Shown: piece by piece, positions 1 to 11,053 of the stretch
How the letters are laid out: every line of letters starts with the position of its first letter
Position numbering within the stretch: the stretch's first letter is position 1
Assembly: GCA_022496185.1 (NCBI GenBank)
Contig: WTXG01000002.1
Span: 1,178,001-1,242,000, forward strand
Direction of reading: 5' to 3'
DNA length: 64,000 nt
Source: Multifurca ochricompacta
Taxonomy: Eukaryota > Basidiomycota > Agaricomycetes > Russulales > Russulaceae
The notes under the pieces: generated by a model
The model's database searches: none
Seen by the model: the letters and a program-made list of their open reading frames with translations, nothing else
What the model was told of the DNA's origin: nothing
Position numbers and translations under genes: made by a program

Positions 1-1677
1 TCACTAGGATTCCCTCGCGAAACTCAACATCCCGCTACATGTATCCACGCACACCCCACGGCGAACACTGCCCTCATATGTCATCTCCCTCCTGCAGTCA
101 TTCAACGCTACTCGTGTGTTTGCCAATATTGAGTATGAGGTTGATGAACTCCGTCGCGACATAGCCATCTGCACGCTTGCAAATGACAACGGAATACATC
201 CCACTTTCGTCCACGACAAGTTAATTGTTGAGCCAGGCTTGCTCTCCACAAAGCAGGGTAAACCATACACAGTACGTTCTCGCGCATTCTAGGAAAGCCG
301 CTCATGAACCCGGGGTATCAGGTCTATTCTCCATTTCAGCGCCAGTGGTTGTCTACTCTCAATCAGAACACAGACAAGTATTTAGCAGAGGCAGCATCGC
401 CATTCGCAAATTCTCCATCCGTGAAGAATCATCCAGTTATCAGCAAACTATTTGCAAGTGAGACCCCCTCTCACGTCGAGAACTTTAGGTGCCCCGATAA
501 AGATATCATGGCTGTCGTCTGGCCCGCAGGCACAGACGCTGCACGCAAGGTGCCTTTTATCGTAGAATGCAAGCGCTGGACCTTTCTAATTGCATTTAAA
601 AAAAAGATGCTGCACCGCTTCCTTTTTACAAAGTCACGGGATACTCATCTAGGTCTTGCTGACCCTCTTGAGGAGGGAGCAGTGATCTCGGAAAAACAAA
701 GTCGTGCGATGACCTACAAAGATCACAGAGACCGAGCTGACCGGGACACCACAAGTCGCCTGAGGTAAAGAACAGAACACAAATATTGCAGTAACAGCAA
801 GTAACCCTTCGCACAGCCCTTACCTTGCTGCAGGTGTCATCTCAGCAGGGAATGTGTTCGCGCTGTGGTTGGGCTTCTGGGGGTGAAGAAAGTGCAGGCT
901 AGCCGAGATTCTGGAGTTGAGATGTGGATCCAGGAAATAGGTAGTCATCCTCCTTGTCATCCATTTCTACTCTGACTTACGATTCACCTTCTCCAAGCAT
1001 GGCGGGATTTTATACACACGTTCTTGCTGCTTTCCCCGCGTCTCGATGGGTCGTCCATTCAGGAGAAGTATGCAGATGTACAGTGGGAGACGAACCTTGA
1101 CACTTTGAGGCTGGAGGACAGGGCACACGGGAGTGCCAATCGTGGATGCTGCCATCCGACAAGCAATACCATGGGTGCGTTGATCCATCGTTATTGCTAA
1201 AAATAAGATGACTGACTGCCATCATGACAGGTTGGATGCACAATCGCACGCGCATGATCGCGGCTATGTACCTCACTAAAGATCTTCTAATCGATTGGCG
1301 TCTTGGCGAGAGAGTGAGCTGCCTTTCGGTTGTCATCTATAACATCATAGAAGTTGAACAACCCGGCAGCACTTCATGCAGCAATTCATAGACGGCGACC
1401 TTGCCTCGAACAACGGTGGTTGGCAGTGGAGTGCAAGTACTGGCACGGATCCGCAGCCTTATTTTCGCATTTTCAACCCTACTCCCAGAGTGTCAAGCTG
1501 ACCCTAATGGTGACTATATCCGTACTTTTGTTCCCGAGCTTAGCAACGTTTTTGGACCGGACATACATAATCCCCCAGCCAAGTTGGCGATAAGTGGGCT
1601 ACCCAAGACCGTTGATTGACCATAAAGAGGCGAGGGATAGGGCTCTGAGGCGTTACAAGAACCCAGGGTCAAGGTGA
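1..1677 (+). pseudogene. PHR1: Class I CPD photolyase, 3' part; frame broken (pseudogene or indel-ridden gene)
   Basis: Repairs UV cyclobutane pyrimidine dimers with FAD and light. The 5' end lies outside the window. The spliced reading shows photolyase landmarks in order: VFANIEYEVDELRRD, the VWPAG segment, KDHRDRADRDTTSRL followed by PYLAAGVISAGNVFA, then [18 protein letters not shown] of the FAD pocket, and a C-terminus ending in YKNPGSR with stop at 1675-1677. Introns are supported at about 270-321, 765-817 and 1177-1231; a further one (about 550-606) would need the odd donor GTGCCT. Up to about 1100 the frame is intact. After that it breaks in three places, each needing two single bases back: near 1103-1110, 1479-1497 and 1592-1601. 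Each missing base sits in a doubled base (gg or tt). The identity is secure; whether it is a decayed gene or an assembly error is not. Confidence 0.85.
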
Positions 1678-2358
1678 TCACTCCTTGTTCGTTGTTTTTT
1701 TTTTCTTGTTCACCTTCCACACTTGTAATAAATCATTATCAATAATAAATTATTGGACATTTTTTACCCCATCTGACGCCAGAAGCTGATGAAGTGGACT
1801 CTGAGTTCTATCCGTAATCGCAGTTGCAGGGATGAGCGACGGCTATGCCTTGGCACGGGAGCGCATTTGCTACCCGTTAGTAGTAAGATTGAATATAGAT
1901 TGCCATTTGCAACAAGAACCGGAAATTTCGGAAGGTATATGGCCCTCTTATACTTACTGTTACTACCAACAACAACAACTTCTGGTCCGGTGACAGCAAC
2001 CTACCGCGGGCCTGAACTGATGTAGATTCCGGCGGTAACATGGTCGGAATTCATCATCCGCGATCAATTTTATTTTATCATCAAATGACACATCCGCTCT
2101 CGCTCTACCATCCCATCTATCTATCAAGCCAAGAGGACAAGGTAGTCTCGCCAGTCACGTGACGACTTATACTTTGTACTATACTAAGCATTAAGCACTA
2201 TACCCGATATAGAACAAAGAGGTTGCCCAATCTGTTCTGGTATACTCTCTGCTCTCATATATATCATCAGTTGTTAATCCCATGAATTCCTCATCATCGC
2301 CTTTTTGCTTTGTCCATCATCAAAGGAGCATACGCCAACTCCTCATTTATCTATCACA
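1678..2358. other. Intergenic region after the photolyase gene
   Basis: No recognisable coding sequence. AT-rich stretches, including a T-run and TAATAAATTATT-like sequence near 1725-1755, fit a 3' UTR. A TATATATC-type sequence near 2258-2268 lies about 95 nt before the ATG at 2359 and may belong to that gene's promoter. Confidence 0.4.
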
Positions 2359-2589
2359 ATGTCCTCTAATGTAGCGCCGCCGCCGCCCTTCTCCCTTTTC
2401 CCAGCTTCTACAACGACTCCCTGCGCCTTTGGCCTCTTTGGCCAGAATCCCCGTGACACCCACGCCACTTATGAGGACATTTCCTGTATCATCCGTCCAT
2501 CAAATGCATGTACCCTCAAAAGGACGAGGAGCGTTAGCGATAATTCCTTCGTTGGGGGCTTAAAACGATTTTTCGGCGGTGGCCTGTAG
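2359..2589 (+). CDS. Small unrecognised protein (76 aa)
   Basis: A single uninterrupted frame of 77 codons. I chose the ATG at 2359 because it follows CACA and opens a plausible protein; an upstream in-frame start at 2305 would add sequence that looks like a leader. The protein begins MSSNVAPPPPF, has a low-complexity Pro/Ser/Thr start, and ends in a basic and glycine-rich tail (KRTRSVSDN, then GLKRFFGGGL). No signal peptide, membrane helix or known domain is visible. An RxxS phosphosite-like motif (RTRSVS) precedes the tail. It could be a lineage-specific gene or a chance frame; transcript data would decide. I do not recognise the family. Confidence 0.45.
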   Translation: MSSNVAPPPPFSLFPASTTTPCAFGLFGQNPRDTHATYEDISCIIRPSNACTLKRTRSVSDNSFVGGLKRFFGGGL

Positions 2590-3159
2590 ACGTTCCATTT
2601 GTCGCCTGTCACAATCCAACGATGCTGTGACCTTGACGCGACGACGCCCAGACAACCATTACCTCCAACTTGCGTCGCATGGAAAAGCCGCCCTAATTTC
2701 CGAGGACTCATCGTCATAAATCGTCGCCATCTCGAGGGTGCCTTCCCCAGTTTACCCCCAATCATCCAAACTCCTCACCCCTTCCCTTCTCGCATAGAGA
2801 TGGATACCTCTACAAACAAATTGACTGCTATCATTATGCCCATGTATTGCGGCCTGACTTTCATTTTTAATAAGCACCATGTCATTCCGTTCCTTCATGC
2901 GTCTTGTCTTGGTCAACCATCTTGGCCACCAATATACCTACTTTAGGCCTAATTTTGTATTATAATATAGATTCCGAACTGCGCAAGTCATGTATTATTG
3001 GTGTTGAATCTCTAAAAACCGAACGCCTGGGTTTAATGTCAAATGAAATGTAGTTTGGATACGGTGCAAGTTCCTGGGGTAGTATAAGTCATGGTTTTCA
3101 GGAACCGGTGTGAGTAAATGAGAGGGGCACAGGTACAAGGCTGGATGACATGATACGAA
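2590..3159. other. Intergenic region between the small gene and the chitinase 3' end
   Basis: Contains short overlapping frames without protein-like character. TTTTGTATTATAATATAG near 2950-2968 is a plausible polyadenylation region for the + gene. Nothing else is recognised. Confidence 0.35.
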
Positions 3160-4762
3160 TTATAGTCCAAGGCCCTGCCTTAGGGAATTAACAAGCTCCC
3201 ATTGGCCTGTGTCGCCGTGTAGATCAAATATGTTGATGCCTAGGAGTCCACCCTGCCTCGCATACTCTGCCTTAAGGCCGAGGCTTTGGCCATCATCGTA
3301 TGTGATGACCTGGTCTACAGCGCTAGAGTGCAAAAACGGCGTGCTCGAGCATGCATCCCACTCGCGTGTGAATCCACCACAGCCAGTATAGACTCCATGC
3401 CTGGTAGGATCTCTACAGAGCACACCCTGGCGTACAAGCTCACGAAATTGCACCTCTCCGGTATCTGCGCCTTCGTCGGTCATCACATGCACGATGGACC
3501 CTGGCGGCAGTTGGTTTTCATCGCGCTGGCGCAAACGCGTTGTGCTTGAGTGTGAAACGTACCCGTAGGACGGAACACCGAGGACGAGTTGGTCCGGTGG
3601 AAAGCCCGCGGCGGTCCACGATCGTATCGCGGCGTCGGCACTAACCGCCGGTTGGGTAGAGTTTCGGCAGGCGTCGTTAAGGGGCGCATTCGGCCCAGGA
3701 TTGGGTGAAGCTGAAGCCGAATGAGGAAAGATTCCAAGAAAGGGAGATGTTACACAGACGCACCGCCCCACGTGTCATAATTCATGAGTGTGACCCAATC
3801 GAGAACGTCCGCGAAAGCTCGAACGTCATCCAAGGGTTGCCCATTTGCGCCAGAAAATGGGCTGGTTTGGACGGCAGCGCTGATCCGAGCAAGGGGAGGA
3901 AGTGTATCTCGGAGCAGTTTAAGAAAGTCAAGAAAGTTGGCAGTATCACTGGGGTCAACATAGTTCTGCGATTCTCCTTGTTGACCAGGATATTCCCAGT
4001 CGAGGTCGATGCCATCAAGGCGATACTGGGAATAAGTTACAGCAATATTATTGACAAAGGTCTGGCGGCTGAAGTGAGTGGCTACAGCACGGGAGAACCA
4101 CCTAAGGGGAGAGGTTCTGAACAGGACATGTCTGAATGAAGATACATATCCACGTACTTGCTGCCACCCCATCCTCCGACACTCAATTTGACCTTCTTGC
4201 CCTGTTGGTGTGCGACCGTTACTAGACGTGAAAGGATATCGGGGGCCCTGTCGGAGCCGTCCCAATCGAGTGCAAAGCTAGCATCTGGCATGGCAAAGGC
4301 GAAATCCACCCAGTCAAAGAGCGAAAAATCGATCTGCTCGGGTGGGAAGACATTGGAGATCCAGCTCGGATAGTATGCCATCATCAAAGGTGTCAAAGAG
4401 AGGCCCGTGGTGGGGGTTGTGGCATGAGTATTGTTAGATAGAACAGGTACGACCGAGCCGTCGTCAATGAACCCAAGAGTTTGGTTCAAAGTGACATCGG
4501 GGAAGGTACCTTGTGGCAAAAAGAGCACGGGATGACCGGGAGACGGCGATGGTGTTGGGGCGCCTTGGGTCAGGGCAACTGTTTCAGCCACAATAGTAGG
4601 GGTGAGCCCGATGGATGTACGAGGCTCTGTCTCAGCTTTAAAATTACCGCCGACAAATGCCTGGAAGGGGTTATCAAGCACTGGAGGTGAAATCAAGGGC
4701 AAAGAAAATGATGGAAGCAAAAACAATTGAAAGAGTGACAGGAATTTGACAGAAGAGAGCAT
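3160..4762 (-). CDS. Secreted GH18 chitinase
   Basis: Predicted to hydrolyse beta-1,4-GlcNAc links in chitin, for cell-wall remodelling or feeding. Exons on the minus strand are 4762-4158, 4101-3764 and 3710-3160; introns of 56 and 53 nt have GTACGT/GTGCGT donors. Total 1494 nt, 497 aa, no frame break. The start at 4762 gives a hydrophobic signal peptide (MLSSVKFLSLFQLFLLPSF); an ATG two codons upstream (4768) is equally possible. The GH18 substrate strand KLSVGGWGG comes first, then the catalytic DGIDLDWEYP with its Glu acid/base, then MNYDTWG, and a late GINIFDLHGD strand. There is no obvious chitin-binding module and no GPI signal. The region before the catalytic domain is Pro/Thr/Ser-rich and may be O-glycosylated. 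Confidence 0.93.
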
Positions 4763-6258
4763 GATCATAAAAACAGGAGAGAACACACCGCCGGGGTGGG
4801 CCAAGAGAGAGAGAAAGGCAAACGCAGGGGAGGTGAGAAGGGGAAATGGATGGATTTGAGACCAGATAATAGAGGAGGAGGAAGAGGAGGAGGAAGAGGA
4901 GGAAAAGTCGGGTGGGCAGGATTGATTGAGGTCATCGTTTTGGTTTAGTTTAGCTTAGTTTAGTTTAGTTTTTTACTGTCAAGGGGTGGAGCTGTAAGTG
5001 TGAGTAGGATGAGGCGTGAGGATCGCCTTGAGATGTCAAGTCAAGAGAAGATCCGAGGCAGGCTGAATTGGAAGAAGAAGCTCCTGTAGAAGCAGAAGCA
5101 GAAGCAGAAGCAGATTAGGCAGTTAATTTCCAATTAAAGGATTGAACGAAATGAACGGAAGGAAGAAAGTGGAAGAGTGGAAGAGTGAAGCATGACATGG
5201 TATGGCACATGGCATGGAACTACCCTCTCTCACTCTCACTCTCACATCGCTCGTTAACTCCTATCCTACTATCCTACCGAGGACCAGATCAGATCAGACC
5301 AGACCAGACCCCCAGACCCTCCGACCCCAAATCAAACCAAACCAGACCAGACGAGGATAATATGACCACCGGCCACCAGAGAGACCGGATAATTCGGTGA
5401 GATGACTCGCGTGAGGATCCGGTACCAGCATTAAGGCCAAACGAGCGTCATCTCCACCACTCACTCACCAACTGACTGTGACTCGTTTCAGGTCATTCTG
5501 CCGCTCCGGCGCTTCAATCAATTGCACGGTTGTCAATTGATCGCATGTATGCGCTAATGCGCTAATATCGACCTCGTGGATCTCCAAACCTTTTTTGGGT
5601 CTCTGTACTGTATTGCATGGGTACTTGACGTGTGTGAGCTTAAATGCGCTCCAAAAGAGGGCTGATTGCGTCCAGTGAGAACGGAGAAATGAAGATCGTC
5701 AAAAGAGGATCAAACACAGTTGTTGCTTCGTTCTGCTCATTGAGAAGATAGCCAATGACAAATGACCAATGAACTATGCCCATCCCATTGTCTCCTTGCC
5801 TCCTTGCCCTTGCGTCGGTTGACTGTTGGCTATTGACGTTTGGCGGTTGACCGGTTGGCGGTTGGCGGTTGGCGTTGGCAATTGACTTGACAATTGATCA
5901 ATGATCACAAAACACACACACACACACAATTGACAATTGACAATCGGAAAACACGGAAGAATAAATCAAAAAGTGATCGAGATTCACCTCCTTCCTTCCA
6001 AAGCCAAGGCGCTCGCTCATTCATCCTCCCCATCCATCTCCCCTCCCTCCCCCCATCCCCCCATCCCATCATCCCATCTCATCTACTGTATTTCATTGTT
6101 CTTACAAATTCGGACAGATGCATCTTGTATGGCGCCGTGTACCATAACCCCGTATGCAGACAACCCCGACCCGTTCTTTGGCACTTGACACCCTCTTATA
6201 AAAACATCATCCCCCATTCCATAACAACTCCTTCCTTCACACTTACCTACTTCCTTCC
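4763..6258. other. Long intergenic region with simple repeats
   Basis: About 1.5 kb without a supported gene; it holds the chitinase promoter and the promoter of the gene at 6259. Visible structures are a purine AGG/AGGA tract (4871-4906), a GAAGCA repeat (about 5088-5114), a GATCA/GACCA repeat (about 5285-5350), repeated TTGGCGG units (about 5839-5877), a CA dinucleotide run (about 5909-5928) and several TTGACAATTGA near-palindromes around 5880-5945. Confidence 0.5.
6197..6204 (+). promoter_or_regulatory. Candidate TATA box
   Basis: TATAAAAA lies 55 nt upstream of the ATG at 6259, a sensible distance for a fungal core promoter, and supports that frame being a real gene. Confidence 0.4.
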
Positions 6259-6909
6259 ATGGACTATCATAATCGTTGCCTCTCTCCCCCTCCACGTCTA
6301 CCTTCCCCTCAACTTCTGCCAACCCCTTTACCCTCTCCTCCTCTTCATCGCCAGCAGTCACGTCCCCGACTTAGCCCGCCCTCGTCTCAATCCAAACCAC
6401 CCTCCCCACCCATCCACCCGGCCGCATCAGGCTCACCGACCATTCCTCAACCGAATTTGCATGCCCCACGCGCACAGCCTCACCCTCCTCTAGACAGGAG
6501 TTTGTGGTTGGATAGTGATGACTTTGGTGCCAGACGCACGAGTAGCCGTTCCCCACCCACACCCTGTCTAACCCCCCCTGAAGTTTGGTCTCAGCGTGCT
6601 CATAAACGTCTTCCTACCCCCATTTCCATGGCACCTCCTCGCCCACGAAATCGTCCGCGGTCGCCTCCCCCTAGCCCGGGCCGGCCTGGCACGCCGCCTC
6701 CAGTCCCACCTATTCCTACACAATTTTTAGGTGTGAGTCCCGGGAAGCCAGTCCTTCAGCCGCGGTCGACGAATTACCTCACTCCCGTCAGTCGCATCCC
6801 AGACTTACCGCCCCCTCAAGCACACGCACCCCTATTGAAGAAATCCAGGTCAACCGATGCCATGACGTGCATTCGCTTCCTCACCCTCCATGAAGGCCAT
6901 GGCCAATAG
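6259..6909 (+). CDS. Proline-rich unrecognised protein (216 aa)
   Basis: A single exon of 217 codons with a TATA-like box upstream and ATGG start context. The protein is very rich in Pro, Ser and Arg, with many PPxP and SPP motifs that could bind SH3 or WW domains or be proline-directed kinase targets. It has no signal peptide, helix or known fold. The C-terminus carries LLKKSRSTDAMTC, a basic-RS motif resembling the LKRTRSVSDN tail of the small protein at 2359-2589. Low complexity means the frame could be partly fortuitous, but its length and upstream TATA argue for a gene. Function unknown. Confidence 0.55.
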   Translation: MDYHNRCLSPPPRLPSPQLLPTPLPSPPLHRQQSRPRLSPPSSQSKPPSPPIHPAASGSPTIPQPNLHAPRAQPHPPLDRSLWLDSDDFGARRTSSRSPPTPCLTPPEVWSQRAHKRLPTPISMAPPRPRNRPRSPPPSPGRPGTPPPVPPIPTQFLGVSPGKPVLQPRSTNYLTPVSRIPDLPPPQAHAPLLKKSRSTDAMTCIRFLTLHEGHGQ

Positions 6910-8725
6910 GAGTTCCCTCATACACCGCGCATTGATCCTTCGGTGGGGCCAGACGGGCATCATTCCCTCACCTCGTCAGGCTGAAAGTTGTAGCCCTTTT
7001 AATCTTCCATTATGCATCAGACTCACTGTACTCTTTCACTCTTTCACAAGCCACTCCCTTTGCTGCACCATTACGAACGCCTCAACACTGTATACTACCT
7101 CTTACTGCTAATTGCTCAAATTGCAAATCCGTAGCTCACTGCCATCCCGTCCCACTATGCATCGTATTTTCCATTGCCCATATTACTAGCTCTTTGTCGC
7201 ATACACTTAACACTAATAGAAATCTGATAATTAGCATCAGACTTGGATAATCACTTTTTGAAGCCGTGAATTGGCGTTTGCGTCGTAGCGTTGTATACAA
7301 ACGTCTGCCGGCGATCGTCGTATGGGAAATAGGTTGGACCAAGTCAACGTTCGATGGTCATCGTCATCTTGAACATCTTCAAAAAGCGAAAACGTGTGAT
7401 CACGGGTCGTGACGGGCGCCTTCAGTGACCCTGCAGATCCGAGCACACGCACAACTACCGCGCATCATCGCAGCATCTTTACTGCAAGTTCCGACCGCGG
7501 AACGATCAGGCGTGGCGTATGATAGCAGGCGCATACGATTACCCCCTTAAGGTCCCTGACCCATCGGCGATTACGAGCCTATTTATCTTTATCGCCGCCT
7601 CAAAAACGCGGGGCGGAGCTGAGTTACTGCTTATAGTCATGTAGATACCGGATGCGTTCAGATGGTGCCACCCGCTCCAGCCTCCCTCCTTCCATCTCCA
7701 TAAATATTATTTGATTTTGAATAAACCCCCCTTCCGGTGTCCAAGTATCAAGAAAATCGTGGTAATTCCACCCTCACACCTCACACCTCAATATTCATTA
7801 ATTTGACATCCTTCGGCGGAAGGCCCCTACGGATCGTCGCAGATCGCTGCGAATGCGATTGTGTGACTGCGAAATGGTGCGCGCCACCAATCAGGAACAA
7901 GTACTACCATTTTTGTGGGCCATACCATTTTTGGTAATTGCTCTCTCTTGCCCTAATTCCGAAATCCGAAATCCGAAATTTAACTCTCACTCTCTCACTC
8001 GAGTCAACCGCAACTGACCCAACCCTTTTGAAAAAGGAATAGAGTTTTTTTCTCGGAAGGCTTCCGATAGTTTGCGCCCGGGCGCAATGCAATATTTTCC
8101 GTGGCCTTGGCAGAATTGCCACTTACGGGGCCCAAGTGACATCCCACGTTTCCTTCCTGGCTGTCTGTCATCTGTGGGCGGAACGGGACGGGGCGGTGCC
8201 ATGCGATGTTCATGTGTCGTGGTCTACTCCAGCCTTTCCCCAAAAAGAAAAAGTAATGGCGCGACTAGGTGCCTCCTCCCACCCACCACCAGAAAGATCG
8301 ACCAGAAGGATCGTGTTATTTGATTGGGGGGGGGGGGTCATATGAATACAGTAAAGCACGGCTGGAACCACTAAGATGTGTATTGAGACCTACCTAGCGC
8401 CTAGCGCTTTTTACAAAGATATTGGCGATAGACATAGCAGCATAGAGGAACGCACTTCGCGTGGCGTGAAATTGAAAGAAAAAAAAATATACACATTTTT
8501 GACAGCAACTCGACAACAAGGAAAATCAATACAGACTACATAGCCATGTGGACAGGCAATGCAAACAAGAAAGGTAAGTCAGCTAGAGGCTACAATGGTG
8601 TGCATCGTGAAAAATAAGAGTCCGTACCGGTTACACTTATATTGGCTGGCCCAGGTAATGGCCCTGGGTTCATGTAAGTCCGTCCAAGAAGTGCATTGCG
8701 GGGTCCCATGCGAGAAAAAAAAATC
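6910..8725. other. Intergenic region, no gene recognised
   Basis: About 1.8 kb with only short frames on either strand. Notable items are a triple AATCCGAA repeat near 7959-7980, a run of ten G at about 8327-8336, and an A-run with ATATACA near 8480-8490 that may be in the 3' flank of the minus-strand gene ending at 8726. Confidence 0.4.
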
Positions 8726-10037
8726 TCAAAGTCCCATTCTCTCGGCCAATGTCCGGTCGCGATCGCTTCCGCCGTACCCACCGCCTCCCCCGCCTGAACG
8801 CCCCTTACGTCCGTGCCCACTCCCGCGTCGAGATGTCCGATCCCTATCTCGCTCTCGTTCCCGAGGACGGTCCCGTTCACGGTCGCGATCACGCTCCCGA
8901 ATTCGTTCGCGATCACGATCACGATCACGCTCCCGAGGCTCACGTGGAACTACCGGTGAGCGGTGACGTGGCCGTCGTTCAGCATCCCGTTCCCGTTCCC
9001 GTTCTCGTTCTCGTTCCCGTTCCCGCTCCCGGCTCCGCCCTCGTTCTTGCTCTCTCTCTCTCTCACGTACACGCTCCGGCTCGTCGTCTATAGTCATTTC
9101 CACCTTTCCACTAGGCGCCTTCCGGATATCTGGAGACTGCAGCGGTGAGTTTTCAGGCGAGTCCATATGACGAGATGCGGAGCGGCCACGCGTTTGTGTT
9201 TGCAAGCGAGGAAGAGCATTACTAGAGGTGGCGGGGGACACGCGCGTTTCAGATAACCGTGGCTTTTTGTATGCACGAGGTGCAGTTGGAGGGTGCTTGT
9301 TGATACTTCCATTGCCGCCTCCGCTCCCATGCCCGTTCCCATTAGGATTGCCGCTAGACTGTGCTTGCGTGTGCAGAGGGATTTGGTGCGTGTGACGAGA
9401 CGACGCGTTTGCTGGACGGGCGGGGGGGAGTACAATTTCGTATGACTTCTCTAGTTCATCCCTAGAGCAGGTGTGGGTGCCCCAGATCCAGGGAAACGTG
9501 GAAAACTTACGAAAGGGACCGAATTACTTGGTGAGATTCTGTAATCACGCCGGAAGGGGCAACCTTAATATAGAGGGAACATCTTTTTCTATGCGGTACA
9601 CACCTCGAAGTGCCGTCTCCAGTCTGTTGACTGCCCGTCGTAGGCCGCGCACTTCCTCCTTCAGCTTACCAGTTTCACTACTTCTCAGCAACTCGTAAAG
9701 TTCGTCGTTCTCCTCTTGTAGGAGTTTGGCGCGCTGCGCAAGGGCAGTGTTCACGGTGCTGGATGATGATCTAACGCCAGCTTCGGCAGAGAAGGCATCA
9801 ATGTGTGTCAGAAGCAGGGATACAAGTGCGGGGGGCAGAGATAAGGGTTCTGTGAGTGAAGGATTGGGTTGAGTCGAGAGATACTGGCGAAGGGTGTTAA
9901 CCTCGTCCTGTGCATCGTATTAGTGAACGCGTGATGAAATGCAGTACAGTAAGACATACAGTCAACTCCGCGAGCTGAGAGTCTTTTTTGCGCAAAAGAG
10001 CTTCGAGCTCTAGCTCGCGGGATGACGGGAGGTCCAT
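8726..10037 (-). CDS. Coiled-coil protein with Arg/Glu/Asp-rich tail (WTAP/Mum2-like candidate)
   Basis: Minus-strand exons are 10037-9960, 9907-9604, 9538-9511 (28 nt) and 9461-8726; total 1146 nt, 381 aa, frame intact. The N-terminal third is a strong coiled coil (MDLPSSRELELEALLRKK, later QEENDELYELL and LKEEVRGLRRAV), continuing through the microexon (ESHQVIRSLS) into DELEKSYE. A Gly/Asn/Pro-rich linker follows, then about 100 residues of RERERE/RDRDRD repeats and a GGGGGGYGG patch. This order (helical core, then an RE/RD tail) resembles RNA-processing factors. The LIQEN..EL-like pattern suggests the m6A-writer subunit WTAP/Mum2, but this is inference; a generic splicing-associated protein is the alternative. 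Confidence 0.8.
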
Positions 10038-11053
10038 GACAGGAGCAGACTGACAGAGGGCGTAATAGGCGCGCCTTGGTGTCTAGCTGACTCTTGTCCT
10101 TGTCCTGGTCTGGTCTGACAGACCCACCACACTAGATGACGTAAGCGAATGGCTACCCATAATTCGACACGAAACGAAACGACGATAAACGGATAAATGA
10201 AACCAACAAAATGCTTTCGCGGCTATGCGGCTATACATATTATCCATGAAAGAGCTCCTTCTTACCCAAGGTCGAGAAGGCTGATGTGAGTGGATTCTCG
10301 ATAACCATCGAAACTTGCAGGTGGGATGGCTTCTTGAGAAGTGATGGAAATGAAGATGTGGTAGCAATATACAGGTTTCGCCCATTCATATTATCGCTTT
10401 GGCTGAGGCAATCTACTGGATTGATGATTTCTTTCGGTATCCTCTCTTAAACAGAACCGATAGAGACTACCACTAACAGAACTCATCAAAAAAGTGGACT
10501 CCAGAACAGATACTGCGAGGGCGCCTGTATAAGGTTAGGTGCTATGCGCACGTGCGTTTGTAAACAAACAAACAAATCCAAATATGAATGTTTTTTCTGT
10601 TCCTTCATTTCTTAGTTTCGTTTACTACGTCTTGTTTTGTCTTACTCTCGCGTGCTAGACCCAGGATCATAAGTCATGCAGCTTATCCTTAATAGGTGAG
10701 TTTCTATGGTACATGCTGCATTCCACCCAATAGTGGCATGCATGCTTTGATGACAACTATATTCACACTGTACGAACGGCACGGTGCCTCATCTGGTGCA
10801 ACCGTCGTGATTGTTCTTCCTTCTACAACGGTAACTGAGCCTCGCAACGTATACCTTTTCTTTCCTATCTTACACGCTGCTTCCATCTGCTCGCTTGTTA
10901 ACTTATCATCGCTAGATTTAGGTCACTTGATGAATTCATGGTGATATCTGGACCAAGCCAAATCTGTTCGTTGGCCTTAGTCTTTTGTCCGATCATATTA
11001 CTATAGCTGATATAGTCATGTCACCAAATAAATATGGCGTTTTCTTCGGGAGT
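10038..11053. other. Intergenic region upstream of the coiled-coil gene
   Basis: No supported gene. A possible small spliced frame on the + strand starting at 10676 is discussed under rejected items. A CAAACAAACAAACAAA run occurs near 10560-10575. Confidence 0.35.

Noticed and set aside
8749..9093. A long + strand frame opposite the Arg/Glu-rich tail.
   Set aside because: It is the antisense of the RERERE/RDRDRD repeat and has no independent gene features.
10676..10960. A possible small spliced + strand gene: ATG at 10676, 38-nt intron 10696-10733, then a frame reading GMHALMTTIFTLYERHGAS.
   Set aside because: The splice sites are good but the intron is unusually short, the product is short, and it matches no family I know. 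Could be a relic exon; not strong enough to call.
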